Shown piece after piece: positions 1 through 8,986 of a stretch of DNA of 64,000 nucleotides. The notes beneath the pieces were generated by a model that ran no database searches, was not told where the DNA came from, and saw nothing but the letters and a program-made list of their open reading frames with translations. Made by a program: the position numbers and the translations under genes. The number at the start of each line of letters is the position of its first letter. Within the stretch, counting starts at the first letter, position 1. Source of the DNA: Oceanobacillus sojae (GTDB lineage: Bacteria; Bacillota; Bacilli; Bacillales; Amphibacillaceae); the NCBI RefSeq assembly GCF_900162665.1, contig NZ_LT727809.1, positions 307,539 through 371,538 on the forward strand, written 5' to 3'.

Positions 1-2
1 CG

Positions 3-926
3 GAGTTTATGGTGAAGTTAGAAGAGGAAAAATTAAAACAGCACCCATTTGATGAAACAGCTTTTCGTAATGAATTAAGCGAGTGGGGAGACTCTCTGCT
101 GGTTGTTTCTGATGATGATATTGTAAAAGTCCATGTACATGCAGAATCACCGGGGACATGCTTAAATCTGGCTCAGCAGTATGGCAGCCTGATTAATTTG
201 AAAATCGAAAATATGCGTGAACAGCATACAGCTATTGTTGGAGATAAAAATGAAAAGCCAAAAGAAAAATCTGCTTATGGTATTGTTACTGTAGCAATGG
301 GAAATGGTCTGAAGGAGCTATTTGAGAATCTCGGAGTTGCCGTGGTAATTGAAGGCGGACAAACAATGAACCCGAGTACCAAGGACATCACTGATGCGAT
401 AGAAAAAGCAAATGCAGAAAAAATCATTATCCTTCCCAACAATAAAAATATCCAAATGGCAGCTGAGCAGGCAGCCGAACTGGCTGGTGACCATGTCAAA
501 GTGGTACCGACAAAAACAATTCCTCAAGGTATTAGCGCTATGCTTGTTTTCCATCCGGAAGCATCTTTAGAGGAGAATAAATCTGCAATGGAAGAAGCAG
601 GAAAACAAGTACGAAGCGGACAGGTCACCTATGCAGTAAGAGATACTCAAATTGATGGGATTGATATTGCTAAAGGACATTTCATGGGAATAGATGAGGG
701 TAAGATTGTAACCACACATAAGGATAAGCAGCAAGCAGCCCGGGACCTTATTGACAAAATGATTTCTGATGACAGCGAGATAGTAACAATTCTTTCAGGA
801 GAAGATGTGTCAGAAGAAGAGGTCGAAGCATTAGAATCCTATGTGGAAGAGAAATACGATGAACTGGAAGTAGAAGTCCATCGGGGCGAACAGCCCATCT
901 ATTCTTATATATTTTCTGTAGAATAA
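3..926 (+). CDS. fakA: Fatty acid kinase FakA, C-terminal part (5' end outside window)
   Basis: The visible 307 residues match the central and C-terminal part of FakA/YloV, the ATP-binding subunit that phosphorylates fatty acids presented by FakB. The reading frame is open to the window edge; the first codons read E-F-M-V, the usual internal YloV context (…TEFMV), so the ATG at 9 is internal and not a start. The N-terminal DAK2/DhaL kinase domain is missing because of the window boundary. Seen here are the linker with DDDIVKVHVHAESPG and the C-terminal DegV-like domain with GNGLKELF and IILPNNKNI. A hairpin terminator lies about 80 bases downstream. Family length is about 550 residues, so roughly 55% is in view. 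Identification is secure. Confidence 0.93.
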   Translation, partial: EFMVKLEEEKLKQHPFDETAFRNELSEWGDSLLVVSDDDIVKVHVHAESPGTCLNLAQQYGSLINLKIENMREQHTAIVGDKNEKPKEKSAYGIVTVAMGNGLKELFENLGVAVVIEGGQTMNPSTKDITDAIEKANAEKIIILPNNKNIQMAAEQAAELAGDHVKVVPTKTIPQGISAMLVFHPEASLEENKSAMEEAGKQVRSGQVTYAVRDTQIDGIDIAKGHFMGIDEGKIVTTHKDKQQAARDLIDKMISDDSEIVTILSGEDVSEEEVEALESYVEEKYDELEVEVHRGEQPIYSYIFSVE

Positions 927-1003
927 GGATAAAACTTCAGTGCTCAAAGGCTGGGTGAAAGGGTCCCGGCTAAAAGAATAATTTATAATTTTTTTAACTG
1001 ATA

Positions 1004-1047
1004 TAAAGCCCCGCCTGATACGTATAATCAGACGGGGCTTTATTATG
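1004..1047 (+). terminator. Rho-independent terminator after fakA
   Basis: Strong hairpin with stem AAAGCCCCG.CTGAT pairing with ATCAG.CGGGGCTTT around a short AT-rich loop, followed by TATTATGCTT. It separates fakA from sdaAB. A second, weaker GC-rich stem (GGCTGGG with CCCGGCT) lies at about 947-972, directly after the fakA stop. Confidence 0.85.
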
Positions 1048-1119
1048 CTTTGTATAATAACGTTCTGCATCAATATTATAAAGGGGTTCGAACGCATGAT
1101 TGCCTTTTTTTGGATTAAA

Positions 1120-1150
1120 TTGTGAATCAATCGCGGATTTTTGTTATAAT
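1120..1150 (+). promoter_or_regulatory. Candidate sigma-A promoter of sdaAB-sdaAA-recG
   Basis: A perfect TATAAT at 1145-1150 is preceded by TTGTGA at 1120-1125 with a long 19-base spacer. It lies 41 bases upstream of the sdaAB start and after the fakA terminator. The -10 is convincing and the -35 is weak. Confidence 0.5.
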
Positions 1151-1191
1151 AATATTAGTAGGTTTAAATAATTATAGGACGGTGTTATTTT

Positions 1192-1854
1192 ATGAAATAT
1201 AATTCCGTATTCGATATTATCGGTCCGGTTATGGTAGGACCTTCAAGTTCACATACGGCTGGAGCAGCACGTATTGGAAAAGCGGCCAGAAATCTTTTTG
1301 GCAGACAGCCCGCCTGGGCGAAAATACACCTTTATGAATCCTTTGCCAAAACATATCGTGGGCATGGAACAGATTTTGCACTTGTTGGTGGTCTTTTAGG
1401 TATGGAAACGGACGATCCGCAAATTAGTAAGGCATTGGAGCTGGCGAAAGATAAAGGGCTGGAGGTTGAATTTATTGAGGATAGCGCATCAGCAGATCAT
1501 CCGAATACGGTACGCATGATTATTGGGGATGATAGCGAACAACAGGAGCTGATGGGAATATCTATTGGCGGCGGCAAAGTGGAGATTACAGAATTAAACG
1601 GCTTTGAGCTCAGATTATCGGGTAATCATCCAGCTATTCTGATTATGCATAATGATCGTTTCGGAGCGATTGCATCTGTAACAAAGATCTTAGCCAAACA
1701 TGAATTGAATATTGGTCATATGGAAGTAAACCGCAAAGATGTTGGTAAAGAGGCACTGATGGTTATTGAAGTAGACCAGAATGTAGAAGATGCTATATTG
1801 CAGGAGCTTCAGGCTGCTGACCATATTACCTCTATTGCAAAGATTGTAAGTTAA
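1192..1854 (+). CDS. sdaAB: L-serine dehydratase, iron-sulfur-dependent, beta subunit
   Basis: 220 residues. It is the smaller subunit of the two-component [4Fe-4S] L-serine ammonia-lyase, which converts serine to pyruvate and ammonia. The N-terminus carries the family signature GPSSSHTAG at residues 16-24, and residues about 148-220 form an ACT domain (ILIMHNDRFGAIASVTKIL), the likely amino-acid-sensing part. It is followed 21 bases later by sdaAA, with which it must assemble. The ATG start is preceded by a GGACGGTG ribosome site. Length and domain order are normal for the Gram-positive split enzyme. Confidence 0.95.
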   Translation: MKYNSVFDIIGPVMVGPSSSHTAGAARIGKAARNLFGRQPAWAKIHLYESFAKTYRGHGTDFALVGGLLGMETDDPQISKALELAKDKGLEVEFIEDSASADHPNTVRMIIGDDSEQQELMGISIGGGKVEITELNGFELRLSGNHPAILIMHNDRFGAIASVTKILAKHELNIGHMEVNRKDVGKEALMVIEVDQNVEDAILQELQAADHITSIAKIVS

Positions 1855-1875
1855 AAAGGGGAAAGGGGTAAGATC

Positions 1876-2751
1876 ATGTTTAGAACAGTGGCAGAATTAA
1901 TAGAGAAAGCAGAAAAAGAAAATATTCCTATTTCAGAAGTGATGATACGTCAGGAAATGGATGTTAAAGAAAAGACAAGGGAAGAAGTTTTTTCAGAAAT
2001 GGAAAAAAATCTTGTTGTGATGGAAAAAGCTATTGAGGATGCTTTAAAGGGTGTTCAATCAGTAACGGGACTTACCGGCGGCGACGCTGTGAAAGTACAG
2101 AAATATATGAAGGAGAAGACGCCTCTTTCTGGTAATTTAATGATGGACGCTGTCAGTAAAGCGATGGGGACAAATGAAGTAAATGCTGCTATGGGAATTA
2201 TTTGTGCTACACCGACTGCGGGGAGCGCCGGTTGTGTGCCGGGCACATTATTTGCGGTAAAAGAGCAGTTAAACCCGACAAGAGAAGAGATGATCCGTTA
2301 TTTGTTTACCTCCGGAGCATTCGGATTTGTAGTGGCAAATAATGCTTTTATTTCTGGTGCAGCAGGCGGCTGCCAAGCTGAGGTCGGCTCAGCAGGTGCG
2401 ATGGCATCAGCAGCCATTGTAGAGATGGCTGGAGGCACTCCAAAACAGTCATCTCATGCTTTTGCAATTACATTAAAAAATATGCTTGGTTTAGTATGTG
2501 ATCCGGTTGCAGGATTAGTGGAAGTACCATGTGTGAAAAGAAACGCAGCAGGATCGTCTCTTGCTATTGTATCTGCGGACTTAGCATTAGCAGGAGTAGA
2601 AAGCCGGATTCCATGTGATGAAGTAATTGGCGCCATGTACCGGATTGGAAAGCAAATGCCTTCTTCTCTGCGCGAAACTGGAGAAGGCGGCTTAGCTGAT
2701 ACGCCGACAGGACGGCTTCTGAAAGAAAAGATTTTTGGCGTATCTGTCTAA
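1876..2751 (+). CDS. sdaAA: L-serine dehydratase, iron-sulfur-dependent, alpha subunit
   Basis: 291 residues. This is the catalytic subunit holding the iron-sulfur cluster. Conserved cysteines are visible in CATPTAGSAGCVPG, in AAGGCQAEVGSAGAM, and in CDPVAGLVEVPC, the three segments expected to ligate the cluster and shape the active site. A very strong ribosome site (GGGGAAAGGGG) precedes the ATG. It is cotranscribed with sdaAB, and recG follows after 45 bases without a terminator, as in B. subtilis. Confidence 0.95.
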   Translation: MFRTVAELIEKAEKENIPISEVMIRQEMDVKEKTREEVFSEMEKNLVVMEKAIEDALKGVQSVTGLTGGDAVKVQKYMKEKTPLSGNLMMDAVSKAMGTNEVNAAMGIICATPTAGSAGCVPGTLFAVKEQLNPTREEMIRYLFTSGAFGFVVANNAFISGAAGGCQAEVGSAGAMASAAIVEMAGGTPKQSSHAFAITLKNMLGLVCDPVAGLVEVPCVKRNAAGSSLAIVSADLALAGVESRIPCDEVIGAMYRIGKQMPSSLRETGEGGLADTPTGRLLKEKIFGVSV

Positions 2752-2796
2752 CAGGTAGAATATAAGAAATAGCTCTTGCGGAAAAGGATGTTGGAA

Positions 2797-4824
2797 ATGA
2801 ATGAATCAATATTAGATGTTAAAGGTGTTGGTGAGAAGTTAGCAGAGCAGCTGGCTTTTATGCATATTTACGAGACTGACGATATGTTAGAATATTTCCC
2901 GTATCGATATGATATTTATGAAGAAAAACCTCTGCAAGAGCTGGTTCATGATGAGAAGGTTACGATAAAAGGGAAGGTCATCTACGATCCTTCTCTTACT
3001 TTTTTTGGGAAGAAAAAGTCAAGGCTGAGCTTCACTGTAGAAGTAGAAGGTGTTGCTGTTAAAGCAATTATGTTTAACCGGGCATTTGCAAAAAAACAGA
3101 TTCAGCAAGGGCAGGATATTACTTTAACAGGAAAATGGGATGCCCGCCGGCTGCAAATTACAGTCAGTAAATATAAAATCGGGAAAATGGAAGAAAATGA
3201 TTCGATTACTCCTGTCTATTCATTGAAAGGTGATCTGACTTCTTATAAATTCCAAAAGCTTTTAAAGCAGGTGCTCGACTCATATGAGGAAAATATAACT
3301 GAAATACTTCCTGGCTCTTATTTAGAAAAATATAAGCTTCCAAATCGGAAAGAAGCAATAAGAACGATGCATTTTCCAGAAAATAGAGTTGCTTTAAAGC
3401 ATGCCAGGCGGAGATTTATTTATGAAGAGTTTTTACTGTTTCAATTGAAGATGCAATTAATCAGAAAAATAAATCGTGAATCGACAAAAGGAAATGCTCA
3501 AGCCTTTCAGATGGACAAGGTAGAGAATTTTATTGCTTCTTTGCCTTATACGCTGACAGAGGCACAGCAAAAAGCACTGATGGAGATTTTAAAGGATATG
3601 AAAAGTGCTTATCGAATGAACCGGCTTCTGCAAGGTGATGTTGGTTCGGGGAAAACAGCTGTTGCAGCAATTTGTTTATATGCGGCGGTTACTGCGGGCA
3701 AACAGGGAGCGTTAATGGTGCCTACTGAAATCTTAGCAGAGCAGCATTTTCAGTCTTTTCAATCGATGCTGGGAGAAAAAGTTAATATTGCATTGTTGAC
3801 TGGATCTGTAAAGGGAAAAAAACGCAGAGAGCTGACGCAGCAAATTGAAAATAGGAGAATAGATATTGTCATTGGTACACATGCCCTTATTCAGGAAGAT
3901 GTCTTATTTAGCGATTTAGGTTTAGCAATTGTTGATGAACAGCACCGCTTTGGTGTTGCACAGCGCAGAACTTTGCGTGATAAAGGGCTGGATCCTGATG
4001 TTTTATTTATGACAGCAACCCCGATACCTCGGACACTTGCTATTACAACATTTGGCGATATGGATGTGTCCATCATTAATCAGCTTCCTTCCGGGAGAAA
4101 AGAGATAGAAACACTGTGGGTAAAGGAAAATATGTTTGAGAGGATTCTTGATTTTATTCAGGAGCGTGTGAAGCAGGGGGAGCAGGCATATATTATCAGC
4201 CCGTTAATCGAGGAATCGGATAAATTAGATATTCAAAATGCTGTTGATTTGTATCATCAGCTGGCCGTTTATTATGATAATGAATTGGAAGTTGGCTTAA
4301 TGCATGGACGTTTATCATCTGCAGAAAAAGATGAGGTTATGCGTGATTTTGCTGATAATAAAGTAAAAGTATTAGTCTCGACTACTGTTGTGGAAGTAGG
4401 GGTGAATGTTCCCAATGCTACGGTGATGGTTATCTATGATGCTGAGCGTTTCGGCTTATCGCAGCTCCATCAGCTTCGGGGAAGGGTCGGCAGAGGAGAT
4501 AAGCAGAGTTATTGTATCCTGATTGCAGAGCCGAAAGGAGAAGTCGGCAAGGAGCGTATGCGAATCATGTCAGAAACGAGTGATGGATTTGAGCTGTCTG
4601 AACAAGATCTGCAGTTACGCGGACCAGGAGATTTCTTTGGCAGAAAACAAAGCGGTATGCCGGAATTTAAGGTAGCTGATATGATACACGATTACAGAGC
4701 GTTGGAAACGGCACGACAGGATGCGCAGCATATTGTTGAGAATAATTTATTACAAACCGAAGACTATCAGCAATTGAAAGAAATACTAGCAGATGAATCA
4801 GGTCTTTTGGAAAAATTAGATTAA
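2797..4824 (+). CDS. recG: ATP-dependent DNA helicase RecG
   Basis: 675 residues. RecG remodels stalled replication forks and branch-migrates Holliday junctions. The N-terminal third is the wedge/OB domain; Walker A GDVGSGKT is at about residue 280, the DEQH box (DEQHRFG) at about 380, TATPIPRT just after, and the C-terminal helicase lobe contains QLRGRVGRG. ATG 2797 is chosen over the upstream TTG 2776 and ATG 2788 because GGAAAAGG ends nine bases before it and the protein then begins as in homologues. It is the last gene of the sdaA-recG unit; no strong terminator is seen before the fapR promoter. Confidence 0.95.
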   Translation: MNESILDVKGVGEKLAEQLAFMHIYETDDMLEYFPYRYDIYEEKPLQELVHDEKVTIKGKVIYDPSLTFFGKKKSRLSFTVEVEGVAVKAIMFNRAFAKKQIQQGQDITLTGKWDARRLQITVSKYKIGKMEENDSITPVYSLKGDLTSYKFQKLLKQVLDSYEENITEILPGSYLEKYKLPNRKEAIRTMHFPENRVALKHARRRFIYEEFLLFQLKMQLIRKINRESTKGNAQAFQMDKVENFIASLPYTLTEAQQKALMEILKDMKSAYRMNRLLQGDVGSGKTAVAAICLYAAVTAGKQGALMVPTEILAEQHFQSFQSMLGEKVNIALLTGSVKGKKRRELTQQIENRRIDIVIGTHALIQEDVLFSDLGLAIVDEQHRFGVAQRRTLRDKGLDPDVLFMTATPIPRTLAITTFGDMDVSIINQLPSGRKEIETLWVKENMFERILDFIQERVKQGEQAYIISPLIEESDKLDIQNAVDLYHQLAVYYDNELEVGLMHGRLSSAEKDEVMRDFADNKVKVLVSTTVVEVGVNVPNATVMVIYDAERFGLSQLHQLRGRVGRGDKQSYCILIAEPKGEVGKERMRIMSETSDGFELSEQDLQLRGPGDFFGRKQSGMPEFKVADMIHDYRALETARQDAQHIVENNLLQTEDYQQLKEILADESGLLEKLD

Positions 4825-4932
4825 CTGACCGGTAAAACATCATAAACAGTGTATTGTTTTTGAGAGCACTGCAATGCAGCTTATTTTATGTTAAGCTGTG
4901 TTGCTTTAAGCATATATAATTCAATAGATTAC

Positions 4933-4961
4933 TTGCATAAAAAAGATTGCTATTATATATT
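4933..4961 (+). promoter_or_regulatory. Sigma-A promoter of the fapR-plsX-fabD-fabG-acpP operon
   Basis: TTGCAT (4933-4938), 17-base spacer, TATATT (4956-4961). The FapR operator abuts the -10 and would cover the transcription start, so repression by promoter occlusion is expected. The resulting leader is about 145 bases. Confidence 0.75.
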
Positions 4962-4964
4962 ACT

Positions 4965-4981
4965 ATTAGTACCAAGTCATA
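4965..4981 (+). promoter_or_regulatory. FapR operator
   Basis: ATTAGTACCAAGTCATA contains the TTAGTACC half-site typical of FapR operators followed by a degenerate second half. It sits at the +1 region of the fapR promoter. From B. subtilis, FapR bound here would be released by malonyl-CoA, matching lipid synthesis to precursor supply. The operator call rests on the recalled consensus and on position. Confidence 0.75.
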
Positions 4982-5124
4982 AAAAGAAACCTCTAATCAT
5001 GGAGTGTTTGCACTTTCTCCACAGAAATGGGACGACGATTACTCTCCCCAATCAAAAATCGCTGTGGCGTGATCAATCGAATGGACATCTCTGAAAAATA
5101 TTAAATGAAAGTTTGATGGTAGAA

Positions 5125-5697
5125 ATGAGACGCTCAAAAGCAGAACGACAATCGTTATTAAGAGAAAAAATAGAAGTCTCTCCATTTGTAACGGATGAGC
5201 AGCTTGCCAAGGATTTTCAGGTGAGCATACAAACAATTCGACTGGACCGGATGGAGCTGTCTATACCTGAACTGCGTGAACGGATTAAACATGTTGCCAC
5301 AAAACAGTGGAATGAGACTGTAAAAGCCTTGCCGGTTGAAGAAGTAATTGGAGATATTATTGATTTGGAATTGGATCAGCGTGCTATCTCAATGCTTGAT
5401 ATAACATCAGAGTTCGTTTTTTCCAGAAATAAGATTGCCAGAGGGCATCATCTGTTTGCCCAGGCTAATTCATTAGCAGTAGCTGTAATTAACGATGAGC
5501 TTGCTTTGACAGCCAAGTCTAACCTGCGTTTTAAAAGACAGGTTAAAGAAGGAGAACGAGTGGTTGCAAAAGCTGTTGTTAAAGGAAAAGATAACCGTGG
5601 ACATACGATTGTAGAAGTGAATAGCTTCGTAAATAATGAACCTGTTTTCACAGGTGAATTTTTCATGTTTCATTCCAGTGAAAGTAAAGGAGAATAA
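5125..5697 (+). CDS. fapR: Transcription factor FapR, malonyl-CoA-responsive repressor of lipid synthesis genes
   Basis: 190 residues from ATG 5125. An N-terminal helix-turn-helix ([22 protein letters not shown]) is followed by the hot-dog-fold effector domain ([23 protein letters not shown]), the module that binds malonyl-CoA. In-frame TTG 5113 and ATG 5116 are alternatives; ATG 5125 (MRR...) is preferred because homologues begin there, but the ribosome site is poor for all three. FapR heads the operon it represses, with an operator on its own promoter. A hairpin (CCACAG/CTGTGG, 5019-5067) sits in its leader. Confidence 0.93.
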   Translation: MRRSKAERQSLLREKIEVSPFVTDEQLAKDFQVSIQTIRLDRMELSIPELRERIKHVATKQWNETVKALPVEEVIGDIIDLELDQRAISMLDITSEFVFSRNKIARGHHLFAQANSLAVAVINDELALTAKSNLRFKRQVKEGERVVAKAVVKGKDNRGHTIVEVNSFVNNEPVFTGEFFMFHSSESKGE

Positions 5698-5701
5698 ATG
5701 A

Positions 5702-6703
5702 ATGCGATTAGCAATTGATGCAATGGGTGGCGACCATGCACCAAAGGAAATTGTCCTGGGTGCTATGGAAGCTGTAAAAGAAAATAAGGACTTACAAATT
5801 ACACTTTATGGTGATGAAAAGCAGATTAAACCAATTTTAACGGATAATCAGCAAATTAAAATAATACATACAGATGAAAAAATCACATCAGAGGATGAGC
5901 CTGTGAAAGCAGTGCGCCGCAAAAAGAATTCTTCTCTGGTTTTAATGGCAAAGGCAGTTAAAGATGGCGAAGCGGACGCTTGTATTTCTGCAGGTAATAC
6001 AGGTGCATTAATGAGCGCCGGCTTATTTGTCGTGGGCCGTATTCCTGGAATTGACCGTCCAGCGTTAAGTCCTACTTTTCCAACAGTGGATGGACAAGGA
6101 TTCTTAATGCTGGATGTTGGAGCAAATGTTGATGCAAAACCAGAGCATCTGCTTCAATATGCCATTATGGGTTCGATATACGCAGAGAGGGTAAGAAGCA
6201 TCAAAAAACCTCGAGTCGGCTTATTAAATGTCGGTACGGAGAATGGAAAAGGAAATGATTTAACTAAAAAAACTTTCCAACTTTTGGAGAATGCTCCTAT
6301 CCATTTTGTGGGAAACGTAGAAGCAAGGGATATATTAAATAGCGTTGCAGATGTTGTTGTTACAGATGGCTTTAGCGGAAATATAGCATTAAAGACAATA
6401 GAAGGTGTTGCTGAAACAATTTTTTCCCTTTTAAAAGATACTTTTATGTCTTCCACAAAATCTAAAATAGCTGCGGCTCTTGTCAAAAATGACTTGAAAG
6501 GATTAAAAGACCGATTAGATTACTCAGAGTATGGCGGAGCGGGGTTATTCGGACTTCGTGCACCAGTTATTAAAGCACACGGATCCTCGAACAGCCGTGC
6601 GGTAACAAATGCAGTAAAACAAGCCGTTTATATGGTGGAGAACAATGTTACAGCAACCATACAAGAAACGATTGAAACCATGAGTAAAGAGGAGGAGAAA
6701 TAG
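5702..6703 (+). CDS. plsX: Phosphate acyltransferase PlsX
   Basis: 333 residues. PlsX makes acyl-phosphate from acyl-ACP and phosphate, the first step of the PlsX/PlsY route to phosphatidic acid; it acts peripherally at the membrane. Diagnostic stretches are the N-terminal [12 protein letters not shown]-type motif (here [12 protein letters not shown]), [10 protein letters not shown] at about residue 96 and [19 protein letters not shown] lies nine bases before ATG 5702; another ATG at 5698 is out of frame. Its stop codon is immediately followed by the fabD start, so the two are probably translationally coupled. Confidence 0.96.
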   Translation: MRLAIDAMGGDHAPKEIVLGAMEAVKENKDLQITLYGDEKQIKPILTDNQQIKIIHTDEKITSEDEPVKAVRRKKNSSLVLMAKAVKDGEADACISAGNTGALMSAGLFVVGRIPGIDRPALSPTFPTVDGQGFLMLDVGANVDAKPEHLLQYAIMGSIYAERVRSIKKPRVGLLNVGTENGKGNDLTKKTFQLLENAPIHFVGNVEARDILNSVADVVVTDGFSGNIALKTIEGVAETIFSLLKDTFMSSTKSKIAAALVKNDLKGLKDRLDYSEYGGAGLFGLRAPVIKAHGSSNSRAVTNAVKQAVYMVENNVTATIQETIETMSKEEEK

Positions 6704-7642
6704 ATGAAACGTATTGCATTTATGTTCCCTGGCCAAGGGTCTCAAGCAGTGGGTATGGGGAGAGATTTATACGATGCTTATCCAGAGATACAGGAACTGT
6801 ATAAGGAAGCAAATGAAGTCTTAGACATGGATTTACAGACATTGATGTTTGAAGGCCCTAAAGAAACATTAACAGAAACAGAGAACACACAGCCGGCATT
6901 ATTATTATCAAGTGTTGCAGTGTCCCGGTTATTAAAGGAAAATGATATTCAGCCTTCTATGGTTGTCGGACATAGTTTAGGAGAATACAGCGCTCTCGTT
7001 GCAGCTAGTGCAATCAAATGGCAGGATGCTATCCAGCTTGTCAAAGTAAGAGGCCGTTTAATGGAACAGGCATTTCCTAAAGGACAGGGCACGATGGCGG
7101 CTGTTTTGGGTCTTGGTCAAGATAAGGTTCAGGAAGTATTGAATCAGGTGACGGATGAAATTGTAGATATGGCAAATTTAAATTGTCCGGGACAAATCGT
7201 TATTTCCGGTTCCGTACCAGGTATTGAACAAGCAACAGCATTGTTAAAAGAAGCAGGAGCAAAACGGGTGCTTCCGCTAAATGTAAGTGGTCCATTCCAT
7301 TCCAGATTGATGAAGCAGGCGAACGAAGGTTTTGCAGCTTATTTAAGCGACACAGCTTTAGAAGATGCGAAGATACCTGTTTATGCAAATGTTTCTGCCG
7401 GAGCAGTCACGTCGAAAGAAACGATTAAAGAATTATTAGTACAGCAGCTATACTCCCCAGTTCGATTTGAAGAATCTGTTCAAAATATGTTAAATGAAAA
7501 TGTGGATGCCTTTGTTGAAGTGGGCACAGGTAAAGTACTGTGTGGATTATTAAAGAAAATCGACCGGAAAACAAAAACGTTTGCCGTCCAGGATCAGGAA
7601 TCACTTGAAGCGTTTATTCGCTGGTACAAGGAGGAAGAATAA
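6704..7642 (+). CDS. fabD: Malonyl-CoA:ACP transacylase FabD
   Basis: 312 residues. It transfers malonyl from CoA to ACP for fatty acid elongation. The N-terminal FPGQGSQ motif, the nucleophile elbow GHSLGEYSA with Ser91, and the GPFHSRLM histidine at about residue 199 are all present. It starts directly after the plsX stop and its TAA overlaps the fabG ATG by one base. It is part of the FapR regulon operon. Confidence 0.96.
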   Translation: MKRIAFMFPGQGSQAVGMGRDLYDAYPEIQELYKEANEVLDMDLQTLMFEGPKETLTETENTQPALLLSSVAVSRLLKENDIQPSMVVGHSLGEYSALVAASAIKWQDAIQLVKVRGRLMEQAFPKGQGTMAAVLGLGQDKVQEVLNQVTDEIVDMANLNCPGQIVISGSVPGIEQATALLKEAGAKRVLPLNVSGPFHSRLMKQANEGFAAYLSDTALEDAKIPVYANVSAGAVTSKETIKELLVQQLYSPVRFEESVQNMLNENVDAFVEVGTGKVLCGLLKKIDRKTKTFAVQDQESLEAFIRWYKEEE

Positions 7643-8382
7643 TGTTACAAGATCAAACAGCAGTAGTAACAGGAGCTTCCAGAGGAATTGGCAGAGCAAT
7701 TGCTCTGGAGCTTGCTAAAAATGGAGCTAATGTTATTGTGAACTATTCCGGAAGCGAAGCAAAAGCCGAAGAGGTTGTCGGAGAAATCCAGGCCCTTGGG
7801 GTAAAAGCAGTTAAAATTCAGGCAAATGTTGCTGATGAAGAATCTGTAAAGCAGTTAATGAAGCAGGCAGTTAAAGAATTCGGTTCGATAGATATTCTTG
7901 TTAATAATGCCGGTATTACTAAAGATAACTTATTGATGCGGATGAAGGAAGACGAATTTGATCAGGTGATTCAAACAAATCTTAAAGGTACATTCTTGTG
8001 TACAAAAGCAGTCAGCCGTCAAATGATGAAACAAAAATCAGGGCGTATTATAAATGTAGCATCGATTGTCGGAGTGAGCGGAAATCCGGGACAGGCTAAC
8101 TATGTTGCTGCAAAAGCCGGTGTAATAGGATTGACGAAAACAACAGCAAAAGAGCTTGCCTCCCGGAATATTTTGGTGAATGCTGTTGCTCCCGGTTTTA
8201 TTTCTACAGATATGACGGACCAATTAAGTGAAGAGCAGCAGGAATCTTTATTACAATTGGTGCCATTGGCCCGTTTAGGGAAACCGGAAGATGTAGCAAG
8301 GGTTGTCCGCTTTTTAGCAAGTAAGGATGCAAATTATATTACTGGGCAAACCATTCATATTGACGGTGGAATGGTGATGTAA
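7642..8382 (+). CDS. fabG: 3-oxoacyl-ACP reductase FabG
   Basis: 246 residues. It is an NADPH-dependent short-chain dehydrogenase that reduces beta-ketoacyl-ACP. The cofactor motif TGASRGIG is at residues 10-17, NNAG follows, and the Ser141/Tyr154/Lys158 catalytic set lies in [20 protein letters not shown]. Its start overlaps the fabD stop (TAATG). Its place between fabD and acpP distinguishes it from the many other SDR paralogues. Confidence 0.95.
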   Translation: MLQDQTAVVTGASRGIGRAIALELAKNGANVIVNYSGSEAKAEEVVGEIQALGVKAVKIQANVADEESVKQLMKQAVKEFGSIDILVNNAGITKDNLLMRMKEDEFDQVIQTNLKGTFLCTKAVSRQMMKQKSGRIINVASIVGVSGNPGQANYVAAKAGVIGLTKTTAKELASRNILVNAVAPGFISTDMTDQLSEEQQESLLQLVPLARLGKPEDVARVVRFLASKDANYITGQTIHIDGGMVM

Positions 8383-8447
8383 TACAATTGCAGAACAAAA
8401 ATAAAAACAAAAAATAATGGTACATTCTTGAAAGGAGGTGAACGGGA

Positions 8448-8681
8448 ATGGCAGACGTATTTGAACAAGTAAAGTCAATTATTGCTGATCGTCTTGATGT
8501 AGACGAAGAAAAAGTAGTTTTAGAAGCTTCATTTAAAGATGACCTTGAAGCTGATTCATTAGACGTTGTTGAGCTTGTTATGGAATTAGAAGACGAGTTT
8601 GATATTGAAATCGCTGATGAAGATGCTGAAAAGATTAATACAGTAGGTGATGCTGTGGATTACATAAACAGCAAATCTTAA
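8448..8681 (+). CDS. acpP: Acyl carrier protein
   Basis: 77 residues, strongly acidic. The phosphopantetheine attachment site is Ser37 in [20 protein letters not shown] is a near-ideal ribosome site, as expected for a very abundant protein. It ends the FapR-controlled operon; a hairpin with a T-rich tail follows. Confidence 0.97.
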   Translation: MADVFEQVKSIIADRLDVDEEKVVLEASFKDDLEADSLDVVELVMELEDEFDIEIADEDAEKINTVGDAVDYINSKS

Positions 8682-8696
8682 TGAATAAATGGCTAA

Positions 8697-8732
8697 GGGG
8701 AAAGCTTCTTTGTAAGAGGCTTTCCTTGTATT
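8697..8732 (+). terminator. Probable terminator after acpP
   Basis: Stem GGAAAGC (8699-8705) pairs with GCTTTCC (8719-8725), followed by TTGTATTGTTT. The tail is interrupted, so efficiency is uncertain. Confidence 0.55.
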
Positions 8733-8779
8733 GTTTATAGAGGAAGTTCAAAAAGTCCAATAAAAATGACACGGCGATA

Positions 8780-8843
8780 AGAGGATCTTCTACTAAGGGC
8801 GCCCACGTCGTGTGGACAACGTAGAAGCCACCGCATCCTGCGG
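8780..8843 (+). other. 64-nt structured module, copy A
   Basis: Predicted fold: stem P1 CTTCTAC/GTAGAAG encloses hairpin P2 CCAC-GTCGT-GTGG; hairpin P3 CCGCA-TCC-TGCGG follows. The 5' tract AGGAT is the reverse complement of ATCCT at the P3 loop, permitting a pseudoknot. Compared with copy B (8923-8986), the stem changes are compensated. Confidence 0.6.
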
Positions 8844-8922
8844 AAGTACGTTGACGAGATTTTTCCAATGGGACTGCGATTACTCACCCCACCAAAAGCG
8901 TTACTCACGTATTATAAAGCAT

Positions 8923-8986
8923 AGAGGATCTTCTGTTAAGATCGTCCACGTCGTGTGGACAACACAGAAGTCATCACATCCTGTGA
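8923..8986 (+). other. 64-nt structured module, copy B
   Basis: Same fold as copy A with P1 CTTCTGT/ACAGAAG, P2 GTCCAC-GTCGT-GTGGAC and P3 TCACA-TCC-TGTGA. Twelve positions differ from copy A; eight of them form four double changes that keep Watson-Crick pairs. Loop sequences GTCGT and TCC and the 5' AGGAT tract are unchanged. Confidence 0.6.

Noticed and set aside
4888-5094. 68-codon + strand ORF upstream of fapR
   Set aside because: It spans the fapR promoter and FapR operator, has no ribosome site and no family resemblance.
5113-5124. Upstream fapR starts TTG 5113 and ATG 5116
   Set aside because: Homologues start at the MRR position (5125); not excluded, but the ribosome-site evidence does not favour the longer forms.
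8780-8986. Hammerhead or other known self-cleaving ribozyme in the 64-nt modules
   Set aside because: The hammerhead core words (CUGANGA and GAAA) are absent; no other named ribozyme consensus was recognised.
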